64,000 bases of DNA, taken from positions 159,002 through 223,001 of the forward strand of contig CAZGHS010000001.1 of assembly GCA_964525495.1 (NCBI GenBank), in the 5' to 3' direction. The stretch comes from CAZGHS01 sp964525495. Its GTDB lineage: Bacteria > Patescibacteriota > Microgenomatia > JALYQM01. This document shows, piece by piece, positions 40,599-50,100 of the stretch. Below the pieces are notes generated by a model that was not told the origin of the DNA, made no database searches, and saw nothing but the letters and a program-made list of their open reading frames with translations. The position numbers and the translations under genes are program-made. The stretch's first letter is position 1, and each line of letters opens with the position of its first letter.

Positions 40599-40626
40599 AT
40601 TGTACCAAACCAAAAAGTTGTACAAT
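40599..40626. promoter_or_regulatory. Symmetric divergent promoter (ABC ATPase / VanW)
   Basis: ATTGTAC at 40599-40605 and GTACAAT at 40620-40626 are inverted copies separated by 14 bases. On each strand one copy supplies TTGTAC as a -35 box and the other TACAAT as a -10 box, ending 7-8 bases before each ATG. The 15-base spacer is short. Confidence 0.55.
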
Positions 40627-40633
40627 TAAATAG

Positions 40634-42388
40634 ATGAGAAGAATATTAAACCTTCTAGGAATTGTTGTACTTACGCCCATTACCTTATGGCTCATATTCG
40701 AAGCGCTATATTTCAACTCTGCCTATCCCAATCTCCAACTCGGCAAGATAGAAATCGGAGGCAAAAACAGATCCCAACTCGAAGAAATACTAGGCAAAGA
40801 ATTCGAACTACGCCAACACAAAACACTCAGCTTCAGTGTCGATAAATCCAAACCTGTCATCATCACCCTCAACGAGAATATATTAAAATATAAAACAAAA
40901 GAATCAGTAAATAAAATTCTCAGATATGGACGATCCGGCCCTCTGCAACAACAAATGCAGCAAAAACTGTCCTTAACAAAATCCAACTCTATAGATCCTG
41001 TATACGAGTTCGACGAATTCACTTTTGACACCATGCTCGCTGATGCCTTAAGACCCTATGAACAAGAACTGATTGAAACAAATATAGTCAACCAAAACGG
41101 AGTTCTCATTCTTTCACCCTCTAAACCCGGTCGCCTAGCTAATCGAACTAAAGCTCTAGAACAAATCCAATCCTATGTGAAGTTACAGTCCAACGAAGTA
41201 CTCTACTCTATTGATCTAGAAGATGTGCCACCAAAAAGAACCCGCGAAAATAGTCGCGAAGCACTAATACTAGCCCAACGTGCTATCTCCAAACAACTCG
41301 AGCTCTATTCACCAGAGATTGCAGATCAAACTTGGCAACTCGAAGGACCAGAGCTCTATAAATTTCTAGAATTCGGATACGACGAGGAAAATAATAAAAC
41401 AACAGTCGCTGTCGCCAACTATAAAGTCGCAGAATACGCTAAGCAATTTGAATCACGAGTAAACAAACCACCAAAGGAAGCAAAATTCGAAACAGTCGGT
41501 ACTCAAGTAGTCGTCTTCGAAACCTCCGAAGACGGCCGAGCACTAGATATCGATTCACTGACCAATCAAATCGCTAACAACACTATCTACGCTGGCTCCT
41601 CCACTCGTATCGAACTGCCCATAAAAATCCTCAAACCAGCCGTAACACAAACAGCAGTCAACGAATATGGTATTAAAGACCTTATCGCATCAGGTACGTC
41701 CAAATTCACAGGCTCCTCGGCCGGCAGATTACACAACATTCAAGTTGCAGCAGACAAAATAAACGGTGCGCTCATCAAACCAAACGAAACATTCTCACTC
41801 CACCGCACCATCGGAGATATTGAAAAAGCCACAGGCTTCGTGGACTCCGCAATTATCAAAAACGGCAGAACCATCACAGGCATTGGTGGTGGTGTCTGCC
41901 AAGTCTCGACATCGCTCTTCCGTGCAGCGATCAACGCTGGTTTCCCAATAGTAGAAAGATCTCCTCATAGTTACCGCGTAAAATATTATGAACTCGACGG
42001 ACCTCCTGGACTTGACGCTGCAATCTACTTCCCAGGCCAAGATTTTAGATTCGCCAACAACACAGGCAATCATATTCTCATCCAAACCAAGCTAGATCAA
42101 AATGAATCTCAACTTACCTTCAATTTTTACGGAGTCAAAGACGGAAGGACAGTTGAAGTAAGCCAACCAGAAGTTCTCAACGAAACGCCACCTCCACCAG
42201 AATCTCGAACTAACGACGCCTCAGTTCCAAAAGGTATTATTCGTCAGACAGAATTTGCAGCCAAAGGAGCCACAGTCAATATCAAACGCAAAGTTACAAA
42301 AGACGGACAAACAATCGTCGACGACATCATCCGCAGCACCTATCGTCCATGGCAAGCCGTATATTTGATAGGTACACAAGAAATTTAA
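40634..42388 (+). CDS. VanW family protein with PG-binding-like repeats
   Basis: A 584-residue membrane-anchored protein. An N-terminal helix (about 6-26) is followed by two YkuD-associated/PG-binding-4-like modules (about 35-350). The VanW domain (about 355-490) has N-E-T-F-S-L-H-R-T-I-G, G-I-G-G-G-V-C-Q-V-S-T-S-L-F-R-A and P-H-S-Y-R-V. The tail (R-T-V-E-V-S-Q-P, then K-R-K-V-T-K-D-G) resembles a G5-like strand module. VanW proteins occur in glycopeptide-resistance loci and widely in monoderm envelopes; the function is unproven, likely cell-wall related. Leaderless start inferred. Confidence 0.92.
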   Translation: MRRILNLLGIVVLTPITLWLIFEALYFNSAYPNLQLGKIEIGGKNRSQLEEILGKEFELRQHKTLSFSVDKSKPVIITLNENILKYKTKESVNKILRYGRSGPLQQQMQQKLSLTKSNSIDPVYEFDEFTFDTMLADALRPYEQELIETNIVNQNGVLILSPSKPGRLANRTKALEQIQSYVKLQSNEVLYSIDLEDVPPKRTRENSREALILAQRAISKQLELYSPEIADQTWQLEGPELYKFLEFGYDEENNKTTVAVANYKVAEYAKQFESRVNKPPKEAKFETVGTQVVVFETSEDGRALDIDSLTNQIANNTIYAGSSTRIELPIKILKPAVTQTAVNEYGIKDLIASGTSKFTGSSAGRLHNIQVAADKINGALIKPNETFSLHRTIGDIEKATGFVDSAIIKNGRTITGIGGGVCQVSTSLFRAAINAGFPIVERSPHSYRVKYYELDGPPGLDAAIYFPGQDFRFANNTGNHILIQTKLDQNESQLTFNFYGVKDGRTVEVSQPEVLNETPPPPESRTNDASVPKGIIRQTEFAAKGATVNIKRKVTKDGQTIVDDIIRSTYRPWQAVYLIGTQEI

Positions 42389-42402
42389 AATCCTACTATA
42401 GA

Positions 42403-42432
42403 TTGACTCCATTAAAACGATCGCTCTATACT
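42403..42432 (+). promoter_or_regulatory. Promoter of the lipoprotein pair
   Basis: TTGACT (42403-42408), 18-base spacer, TATACT (42427-42432), 11 bases before the ATG at 42444. Confidence 0.55.
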
Positions 42433-42443
42433 TAAAAAACACT

Positions 42444-43487
42444 ATGCATATTTTTCTCGCACTCGTTTTAGCTGTACTGATCTCAGGTTGCACACCATCC
42501 AATAACCAAACACCATCCCCTTCACCCACTTCATCACTTTCGTCAGAAGCCACACCAACCCCCTCCGCATCATCAAGCGCATCAGTCAAACCAAAGACAT
42601 CTACATCGCCTACATCTCAAAAAACCTCCCCTACAAAAACAGCTACTCCTAAACCTCAAAATTCAGAATCATCCAACTCAACCGGCGGGAGCAACAGCAA
42701 TCAAAACTCTGGCTCTAGTTCCACACCCACACAAGTCCCCACTGCCCGACCTTCTGCGACCCCAACTCCTAGACCAACAGTAACTCCAACGCCACCTACA
42801 CCAACTGCAGCACCAGCAGCAGCGATTGAAGTAAATCGTTCACAAGTAACAGTCACGTTAGATAGAGCCTCAGCGCAACCAAACTCCGAAACAACCGGAG
42901 AAGGATTTACAATGAAAGCTAATCGACAACTCGGATTTGAGCTTGTCAGAGTGACAGGAGATAACGGCGCTGGATTTGATCTCTCTACAGGCGGGATGGG
43001 GGGCGGTCAGACTATCAATGTAAAAACACGAATAGTTCACACACTTCCCAACGGAACATATACAGGATCATATGTACTTCGCTATTCATATAACGGCCAA
43101 ACCTATTCCTGGGGAACTATCAACTACTCAATCACTCTTACAGGCAACACAATCATCACACAAGACGGCACACTTACGGTAGATAAAACAAATGTTGTTG
43201 AAACACTCAGCAGATCAAACGCACAGCACGGTCTCATATATGGTTCAGGCTTCAACATAACAAGTCAAGGCGCCACGGCTTACTCAGTCAGAGGCAGTCC
43301 AGCAGGAATAGGTTTTTATAACACCTCAGGAGGCATCTCACCTGGCTCAACATCGTCCATCTCAACCTATGCAAGTACAAATTTATCAAACGGAACATAT
43401 ACGGGAACCGTAACTGTGGAATATCAAAAAAATGGCAGCTATGCGACTGGACCAAACGTAACGTATTCTATAACAATAACCGACTAG
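42444..43487 (+). CDS. Lipoprotein with Ser/Thr/Pro linker and two beta repeats
   Basis: A 347-residue lipoprotein with lipobox L-I-S-G-C at residues 12-16, then about 110 residues of Ser/Thr/Pro/Gln-rich linker. Two homologous beta domains follow (about 130-236 and 240-347); both have a V-x-V-T/V-E-T-L-x-R start, a G-x-G-F core, a Gly/Ser-rich turn, and L-P/S-N-G-T-Y-T-G followed by a Y-S-I-T-L/I-T end. They resemble BACON or Big-type Ig-like modules. No catalytic residues are evident. Co-transcribed with the next gene (2-base gap). A surface stalk or binding role is inferred. Confidence 0.82.
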   Translation: MHIFLALVLAVLISGCTPSNNQTPSPSPTSSLSSEATPTPSASSSASVKPKTSTSPTSQKTSPTKTATPKPQNSESSNSTGGSNSNQNSGSSSTPTQVPTARPSATPTPRPTVTPTPPTPTAAPAAAIEVNRSQVTVTLDRASAQPNSETTGEGFTMKANRQLGFELVRVTGDNGAGFDLSTGGMGGGQTINVKTRIVHTLPNGTYTGSYVLRYSYNGQTYSWGTINYSITLTGNTIITQDGTLTVDKTNVVETLSRSNAQHGLIYGSGFNITSQGATAYSVRGSPAGIGFYNTSGGISPGSTSSISTYASTNLSNGTYTGTVTVEYQKNGSYATGPNVTYSITITD

Positions 43488-43489
43488 TT

Positions 43490-44068
43490 ATGACAAAAAT
43501 ATCAAATATCCTAACCATTGCAGCCTTACTACTCCTAGGCATATTCGCAATAGCATTCGACAAAACGCAGCTTTCTCAGATGCGTCAGCTAAATCAATCA
43601 TATGCACAAAAACCAATAGAAGTAGAATACACTGCAACAGAAATAACGAATAACACAAAAACCCCATCCGACAATAGTTGGATAGGAACAGAAAAAGAAA
43701 ATACAGGCTATTTAAAAGTTTCGTTTTCCAATCTCAATTTAATAAAGGAAAAGCAAATATCATCTGCAACTCTCGAGCTAACTTCAGCAGAAAACACAAA
43801 TACTGAAATTAACACGGTAATTTTTGGAGAGGTTGGATCAGCATCCATACTTTCAGAAAATTTTGTACCATACTCCGATATATCAACCTGGAATTTTGAT
43901 CAACGAATATCTCTTCCAAACATTAACTCCATCGTAAATGAAATGAAAGATTCAATTCTGCAGACAAACAACTTTTCACTCATAATAAAAGGTGCAGATA
44001 GCACACCTCGCCATCGTCTCATAAAAAACATGCCCGAAAGCGCCACGTTAGTAATTCAATATGAATAG
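43490..44068 (+). CDS. Anchored DNRLRE-like beta protein
   Basis: A 192-residue protein with an N-terminal hydrophobic anchor (about 6-22) and a single beta domain. E-V-E-Y-T-A-T-E-I, D-N-S-W-I-G-T-E, Y-L-K-V-S-F and the closing A-T-L-V-I-Q-Y-E resemble the N-terminal module of the 705-residue protein at 11893-14010 (W-I-G, L-V-L-V-Y). DNRLRE/CBM96-like modules are found in secreted, often carbohydrate-related proteins. It starts 2 bases after the preceding lipoprotein stop. Confidence 0.65.
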   Translation: MTKISNILTIAALLLLGIFAIAFDKTQLSQMRQLNQSYAQKPIEVEYTATEITNNTKTPSDNSWIGTEKENTGYLKVSFSNLNLIKEKQISSATLELTSAENTNTEINTVIFGEVGSASILSENFVPYSDISTWNFDQRISLPNINSIVNEMKDSILQTNNFSLIIKGADSTPRHRLIKNMPESATLVIQYE

Positions 44069-44071
44069 AAT

Positions 44072-44938
44072 TTAATGCACTCTCTGCATATATTCCTCAT
44101 ACTTCGGATCCTTCGGTAAAATCATATCCCATACCAAACCGACCTTCTCCAAGCCAGTTAACGCAAGAAACGATGGATCATTCCAAAACGAAGTCCCATG
44201 CCGTGCACTCGCAGGAAACGCATGATGTGTATTATGATTCGCCTCCCCGAACGTTACCCACGCCAGCCACCACACATTCCCGCTCGTATCAGATGTTGCA
44301 AACGGTCGCTCTCCAAACGTATGACAAATAGAGTTAATACTCCACGTCGCATGGTGCACCAAAAATATTCGCACTAATCCAGCCCACAACACTCCTGTCC
44401 AACCTCCCAATGCAAACGGAATAGTAAAAATAGACAAAATCCACCAGACATACCACATTTTATCCATTAGCATTATCCACCGCTCCCTTAGTAAATCTGG
44501 AGCATACAGCTTCTGATTCGCCGACTGTCCAGCTATAAACCAACCAACATGCGCATGCCAAAGCCCTTCGGTCGGACTATGCAAATCCCCTTCCTTATCT
44601 GAAAATTGATGATGCAATCGGTGATCGGCCACCCAAGGCACGATCCCGCCCTGCAAAGACATCTCAGCCAGAGCACCCAAAATATATTTAATAGCAGGAA
44701 CCGTCTTAAAACTCCTATGCGTAAAAAACCGATGCAGTCCAATCGTAACGCCCCCCATCGTTATCAGCACATAAAGACCAATCATCAGCGCAATATCATA
44801 CCAATCCACCCACCTATTCCACACGCGCCAGATAGCAAATAATACTGCCAAAAATGGCACTACAACAATAAAAAGCACAATAAATCTATGAGCAAGAGTC
44901 CGCGGAGTATCAATGTGTGTTGGTAACGTAGTATTCAT
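44072..44938 (-). CDS. Fatty acid desaturase (delta-9 acyl-CoA desaturase-like)
   Basis: A 288-residue diiron membrane desaturase. The three His boxes are H-R-F-F-T-H (about 63), H-R-L-H-H (about 100) and H-N-T-H-H-A-F-P (about 232), with four membrane helices between them. The closest pattern is the stearoyl-CoA type G-x-T-x-G-x-H-R-x-x-x-H. It needs O2 and an electron donor, notable for a probable CPR cell, and suggests it edits acquired lipids. I start at 44938 (AAGG upstream); an ATG at 44968 would add ten residues. Confidence 0.9.
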   Translation of the reverse strand: MNTTLPTHIDTPRTLAHRFIVLFIVVVPFLAVLFAIWRVWNRWVDWYDIALMIGLYVLITMGGVTIGLHRFFTHRSFKTVPAIKYILGALAEMSLQGGIVPWVADHRLHHQFSDKEGDLHSPTEGLWHAHVGWFIAGQSANQKLYAPDLLRERWIMLMDKMWYVWWILSIFTIPFALGGWTGVLWAGLVRIFLVHHATWSINSICHTFGERPFATSDTSGNVWWLAWVTFGEANHNTHHAFPASARHGTSFWNDPSFLALTGLEKVGLVWDMILPKDPKYEEYMQRVH

Positions 44939-44996
44939 CAAAGTAACCTTACAAGATATATAAATCATGTGGAATCAAAGAACACAAGAGGGCAAA

Positions 44997-45025
44997 TTGA
45001 CAATAGCACAGATATAAGATATAAT
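44997..45025 (+). promoter_or_regulatory. Consensus promoter of the TetR-RND operon
   Basis: TTGACA (44997-45002), a 17-base spacer and TATAAT (45020-45025): a perfect sigma-70-type promoter with a start near 45032. Confidence 0.88.
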
Positions 45026-45036
45026 GCTATCCGTTA

Positions 45037-45053
45037 AATGACTCGTAGTCATT
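45037..45053. promoter_or_regulatory. Probable TetR operator
   Basis: AATGACT-CGT-AGTCATT is a perfect 7-bp inverted repeat with a 3-base centre, about 5 bases after the predicted start site and 20 bases before the tetR start codon, where a repressor would block initiation. Confidence 0.68.
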
Positions 45054-45072
45054 AATTCTAATAATAATAGAT

Positions 45073-45714
45073 ATGAGCACAATAGATCGAAAATCTCGCG
45101 AAAAAGAACAGCGTAAAACCGCCATCATCGATGCTGCGGAGAAAATCTTTACGCAAAACGGCTATGAAAAAACAACTATAGACGATATTGCCAAAGAATC
45201 CGAGCTAGCAAAAGGCACCCTCTACCTATACTTTCAGAGTAAAGAAGAGATATTCGGTGGTATAATCCTCCGTGGGCTTGAAACAATGGCTTCGTTACTC
45301 GAAGAGCAACAGAAAACAGCCTCAACAGGTATTGAGAAGTACGATGCAGCAAATCAAGTATTCCAGGACTACTGCAAAAAATTCTCAGATTACCTGAAAA
45401 TACTTGCTCTCTATCAGTCGCAACATTTCTTACAGTTTATTAAAGAACGAGGCCCAATAGTTCAAGAGATCGAAAACAAAAAACAAGCGATTGTACGAAA
45501 TCTAACACAAGCTATTCAAACTGGTATTCAGGATGGATCCATCGATAAATCTATAAACGCAGAAAAAACTGCAATGATTATCATCACAACAGCTGCATCA
45601 TTCACACATCCGCACAAAATGCACTCTGGAAACCAAGCAGAATGTGATCAAAACACTGAAGAGTTAATGAAATATTTTTTTGAATTAATGAGGACTGCTA
45701 TAAAAGCAAAATAA
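45073..45714 (+). CDS. TetR/AcrR-family repressor
   Basis: A 213-residue regulator. The N-terminal helix-turn-helix (about 15-60) has I-I-D-A-A-E-K-I-F, G-Y-E-K-T-T-I-D-D-I-A, A-K-G-T-L-Y-L-Y-F-Q-S-K-E, the TetR signature. The ligand domain is helical and diverse. It heads an operon with a membrane fusion protein and an RND pump, directly behind a consensus promoter and palindrome, so autoregulation of the pump by a small-molecule inducer is likely. No Shine-Dalgarno sequence is visible. Confidence 0.93.
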   Translation: MSTIDRKSREKEQRKTAIIDAAEKIFTQNGYEKTTIDDIAKESELAKGTLYLYFQSKEEIFGGIILRGLETMASLLEEQQKTASTGIEKYDAANQVFQDYCKKFSDYLKILALYQSQHFLQFIKERGPIVQEIENKKQAIVRNLTQAIQTGIQDGSIDKSINAEKTAMIIITTAASFTHPHKMHSGNQAECDQNTEELMKYFFELMRTAIKAK

Positions 45715-45716
45715 AT

Positions 45717-47171
45717 ATGGAAACAAATACAAAACCAACCATCAAACAAAGACTGTCCCGACCATTTCGCTGGATAGCTACTAAGACTGCACAACGCCCG
45801 TTCACGATGTTTATCGTAGCGCTCGTACTTTTCTTAGTACTTATGGGAGTAAGCTCAGCGATAAACAAACCAAAAGCTGAAGAAAAAGCAGCAGAAAAAC
45901 CTCCTACAGAAGTAAGTGGATACTACATCGGCACTTCACCAAAAGTCCAAGTGCAAGCACAGGTGAAAAAAGAAGGTGTGATCACAATCCAAGCGCAGAC
46001 TGCAGGTATAGTTCAACAAATATACAAAAAAGAAGGCGACAAAATAAACAAAGGCAATAATATTCTCTGGATTTCATCCAATTATAATGGTGGAACTATT
46101 TCAACAGCACAAAGACAATTAGCTGAAGCAAGCTATAACTCTACCAAAGACAATCTCGCAACAAATAAAGACGCCATCGCAAAACAACGCCAAGTTGCTG
46201 AATTAAGCAGAGAAAACGCTGAAGAGTTAAGAAAAATTACTGACCGCTCTCTCGATGAGACACGCGGAGTTATCGAAACAAACGACGGAGTCCTCCACAA
46301 CTTAGTCGCAAATATTGAAGGTATGCAAGCAACAGGCAGTGCTACTCCAGCACAAATCGACGCACTCAAAGCGCAGCAAGCACAGCTACAATCAGGTATT
46401 AACCAACTAAGAAATGCAAACAGAAATGCTGAATACCAAGCAAATACAAACAACGCTCCTACTCAGCTCGCTGACTTACAAAAAGATCTCGCCTTAAAAC
46501 AGTTAGATCTCCAGGAGAAAGCACTCAATCTTCAACTCGAAGTCAGTCGTCTCAGTTATGTCACAGCACAGATTAGTGAAGCATTCAACTACCCTGCCTC
46601 ACCATATGCAGGAACAATCGAACGCATTAATGTAACTCCAGGTCAGATGATCAATCCAGGTGATATACTCGCGACAATCAACACAAACAACAAATCAGCC
46701 ACACTTGAAAGCTTTATCACACAAAACATAGCCAAACAGATAACAACAACTTCACCGAGCATCATATATATAGACAACGCACCGGTGGAAATTGTTCCCT
46801 CCTATGTTTCAACACAACCAACCAACGGATCGCTCTATTCCATCAAATACCAGATCCCAGCAGAATACATAGATAAAGTAAACAACAATAACTTCATAAA
46901 GCTCGAAATAGCAGTAGGTACGCCAAACACATCAGGTGCAGTACCGTTCATCCCTATTGATGCGGTCTACCAAACGCAAGACGGAGCTTACGTATATACA
47001 GCTGAAAAAGCTGATGAAAACAAAACCGTAGCAAAAACAAAAAAAATAATATTAGGACAAATAACCGGAAATTATGTTGAAGTACTATCCGGACTTACAG
47101 AACAAGACATCGTCATCATCGACCGCAATGTACTCGAAGGCGACGCTGTTCAAGTTAAAAAGCAAGGATAA
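45717..47171 (+). CDS. RND efflux membrane fusion protein (HlyD/MFP family)
   Basis: A 484-residue adaptor. One membrane helix (about 29-48) follows a basic N-terminus. Then come a split lipoyl/barrel-sandwich (about 75-110 and 280-320), a long coiled-coil hairpin (about 120-275), a beta-barrel and a membrane-proximal domain (D-A-V-Y-Q-T-Q-D-G-A-Y-V-Y-T). This is the partner subunit of the pump encoded 3 bases downstream. In diderms it bridges to TolC; no outer-membrane channel is in the window. Confidence 0.9.
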   Translation: METNTKPTIKQRLSRPFRWIATKTAQRPFTMFIVALVLFLVLMGVSSAINKPKAEEKAAEKPPTEVSGYYIGTSPKVQVQAQVKKEGVITIQAQTAGIVQQIYKKEGDKINKGNNILWISSNYNGGTISTAQRQLAEASYNSTKDNLATNKDAIAKQRQVAELSRENAEELRKITDRSLDETRGVIETNDGVLHNLVANIEGMQATGSATPAQIDALKAQQAQLQSGINQLRNANRNAEYQANTNNAPTQLADLQKDLALKQLDLQEKALNLQLEVSRLSYVTAQISEAFNYPASPYAGTIERINVTPGQMINPGDILATINTNNKSATLESFITQNIAKQITTTSPSIIYIDNAPVEIVPSYVSTQPTNGSLYSIKYQIPAEYIDKVNNNNFIKLEIAVGTPNTSGAVPFIPIDAVYQTQDGAYVYTAEKADENKTVAKTKKIILGQITGNYVEVLSGLTEQDIVIIDRNVLEGDAVQVKKQG

Positions 47172-47174
47172 ACT

Positions 47175-50100
47175 ATGTCAAACGAAACATCTTACTTAGA
47201 CAGACTAAAATTCGACGCCAAACTCAACTTTGGAGCAGTCGCATCATATTTACGAAACTTCCGCCTCGCAATACTACTCATATTAGTATTACTGATTGGC
47301 GGTATCGTCAGCTACTTCAACATTCCGCAACGCTTAAACCCAGAAATCAAAATTCCAATCGTCTCAGTAGTCACAATACTACCAGGCGCATCTCCTCAAG
47401 ATGTCGAATCCCTACTTACAGTCCCAATCGAAGATCAAATCAGCTCAGTTACTGGAGTAGATACCCTCACTTCTTCATCCACAGAAAACGTATCAGCTAT
47501 AACCATTCAATTCGTATCTGGAATAGATCCTAAAGCCGCTGAGCAAGAAATTAAAGCTGCAGTAGATAAAGTCACAGGATTACCAGAAGACGCAACAGAC
47601 CCTACCGTTAAAGCCTTCGATTTCGAAGACACACCGATCTGGACATTCGCAGTTTCATCAAACGAAGAATTGCCCTCCCTCATGCGCTTCTCAGATAAGC
47701 TTAAAACAGCCATCGACAAATCAGGTAAAGTAGATCGCATCGTACTCTCTGGATTCGAAGAACGCGAAGTACAAGTAATAATTGAACCAGAAAAAATAAA
47801 ACAGTACAACATTAATCCACAACAAATACTACAAATTGTACGTACATCTGCCAGTTCCTTCCCTGCGGGATCGCTCGATACAGGCAAAAACACAGTTTCA
47901 TTCACAATAAACCCAAAGATCACCAGTATTGAAGACCTACGCGAACTCCGTATTACATTGCAAGGACAAACACTCAAACTAGGACAAATCGCAGAGATCA
48001 CAGAACGACCACAAGACAACCAAGCAAAATCATTCTTAGCAGGCCATGATCAAGCAGCACGTCGAGTAGTCACATTCAACATATACAAAACACGCGACGC
48101 AGACATCAACAAGACATCAGACGAAGTCAAAAAAATTGTTGATGACACCATTAACGAATCAGGTAACAAATTCGAAATAACCACAGTTATTAATACTTCA
48201 GACGAAATCCGTGAACAGTTTAACGATCTCCTGGGCGAATTCGGAACAACCATCGTACTAGTATTCATCTGTCTCCTTCTCTTTGTAGGATTACGCCAGG
48301 CACTCATTTCATCAATCACAGTGCCCCTCACTTTCCTATCAACATTCCTACTCATGCCTATGTTTGGAATGTCCATTAACTTTTTGACACTTTTCGCATT
48401 CCTTATCGCACTCGGACTGTTGATCGACGACACTATCGTTATCGTTTCAGCGATGACGACTTACTATCGTACCAATCGCTTCACCACATTCGAAACAGGC
48501 GCACTCGTCTGGAAAGACTATATCGTTCCTATCTGGTCTACAACCATCACCACTATCTGTGCATTCGTTCCTCTACTTCTCGCATCAGGTATTATCGGTG
48601 AATTTATTAAACCAATCCCGATCGTTATCGCACTCATCATGGTTTCTTCAACTGCGATCTCTGTTCTCATTACACTACCTCTCATGATGGTTATTATGAA
48701 GCCACAAATTCCAAGTAGAGTACTCACCTTACTCAAAGTGTTCTTCTTCATAGGTGCAGTGGGTATAATTATTACTCTTGCTCCAAAAACACCATTATTA
48801 CCGCTCGTTATCGTTTCATACTTCTTATTACTCTATGTGCTTATCAAAGTACGAAAGCCTTTAAAAGAAGCAGCAGACCAATCAATAGCAAACAATTCAG
48901 TAATGAACACAGTAGTCAACAGAATCAAACTACACATGGATCAACCAGTATTACACTTAGAAACTGTAGCAGAAAAATACAAACAGCTTATTCATCGAAT
49001 TCTTGAATCAAAAAGCGCTCGTCGCAAAACACTGGCCGCAGTCATAATCTTCGCGTTAGTATCATACATGCTTGTACCGCTCGGATTTGTAAAAAATGAA
49101 TTCTTCCCCGCAACCGAAACTGACAGACTCTATGTGAACGTAGAATACCCATCAGGTACAAATTTAGAAAACTCAACACGAGACTCAGCAGAAATACTCG
49201 ATACACTTCGTAAAAAATCTGGCATCGAATATATTCAGGCAGACGTCGGACGCTCAGTAGACTTAAATATGGGCGGTGGTGGTAGTGGTGCAAACAACGT
49301 TGCCTTTACCATGCATCTGACTGAGGACAAAAAAGATCCAAACTCGATTGAACTAGCTAAAAGCCTGCGCAAAGAATTCGAGTCATATACCAAAGGCAAA
49401 GTCTCTGTACTCGAAGAAAGCAACGGCCCACCGGCTGGTTCAGATATTCAGATTGAATTATCTGGAGACGATCTCGCAACCGTCGACGGACATGCAACAA
49501 AAGTTGTTGAGTATCTCCAAAAAAGACCCGGACTCACCAACGTCAATAAATCCCTCAAGCCAGGTCCAAGCCAAATAGTATTTATTCCAAATGAAGAAGA
49601 GATGGCAAAATATAACATCACTACAGACCAAGTTGGTTTCTGGATGCGTCTCTTTGCCAGCGGACTTGAACTAGAAAACATCAAATTCAAAGGCAACGGC
49701 AATGAAGAAGAAAAAATAATCTTAAAACTCGGCTACGGCAATCAATCACCAGATGAAATCGGCAAAATTATGATTCCTTCAGGTACAACATCTGTACCAC
49801 TCACGGCACTAGGAAGACTCGAAACCCAAGCATCGCCAACCCAGATTAGTAGAAACGACCGCAAGCGGACAATCACAGTCGCGGCAGCTCTCCAACCAGG
49901 TCAGGCAAACCTCACTGAAGAAGGCCAAAAGCTTGAGCAATTCGCTGACTCACTCAACCTCCCAGCAGGATACGCATGGCAAACAGGTGGTGTAAATGAA
50001 GAGAACGATAAATCTGTACAGTCAATTATTCAAGCTATGGGCCTTGCAGTTATATTGATTCTCTTAACCATGGTTATCCAATTCGGATCATTCCGCCAAG

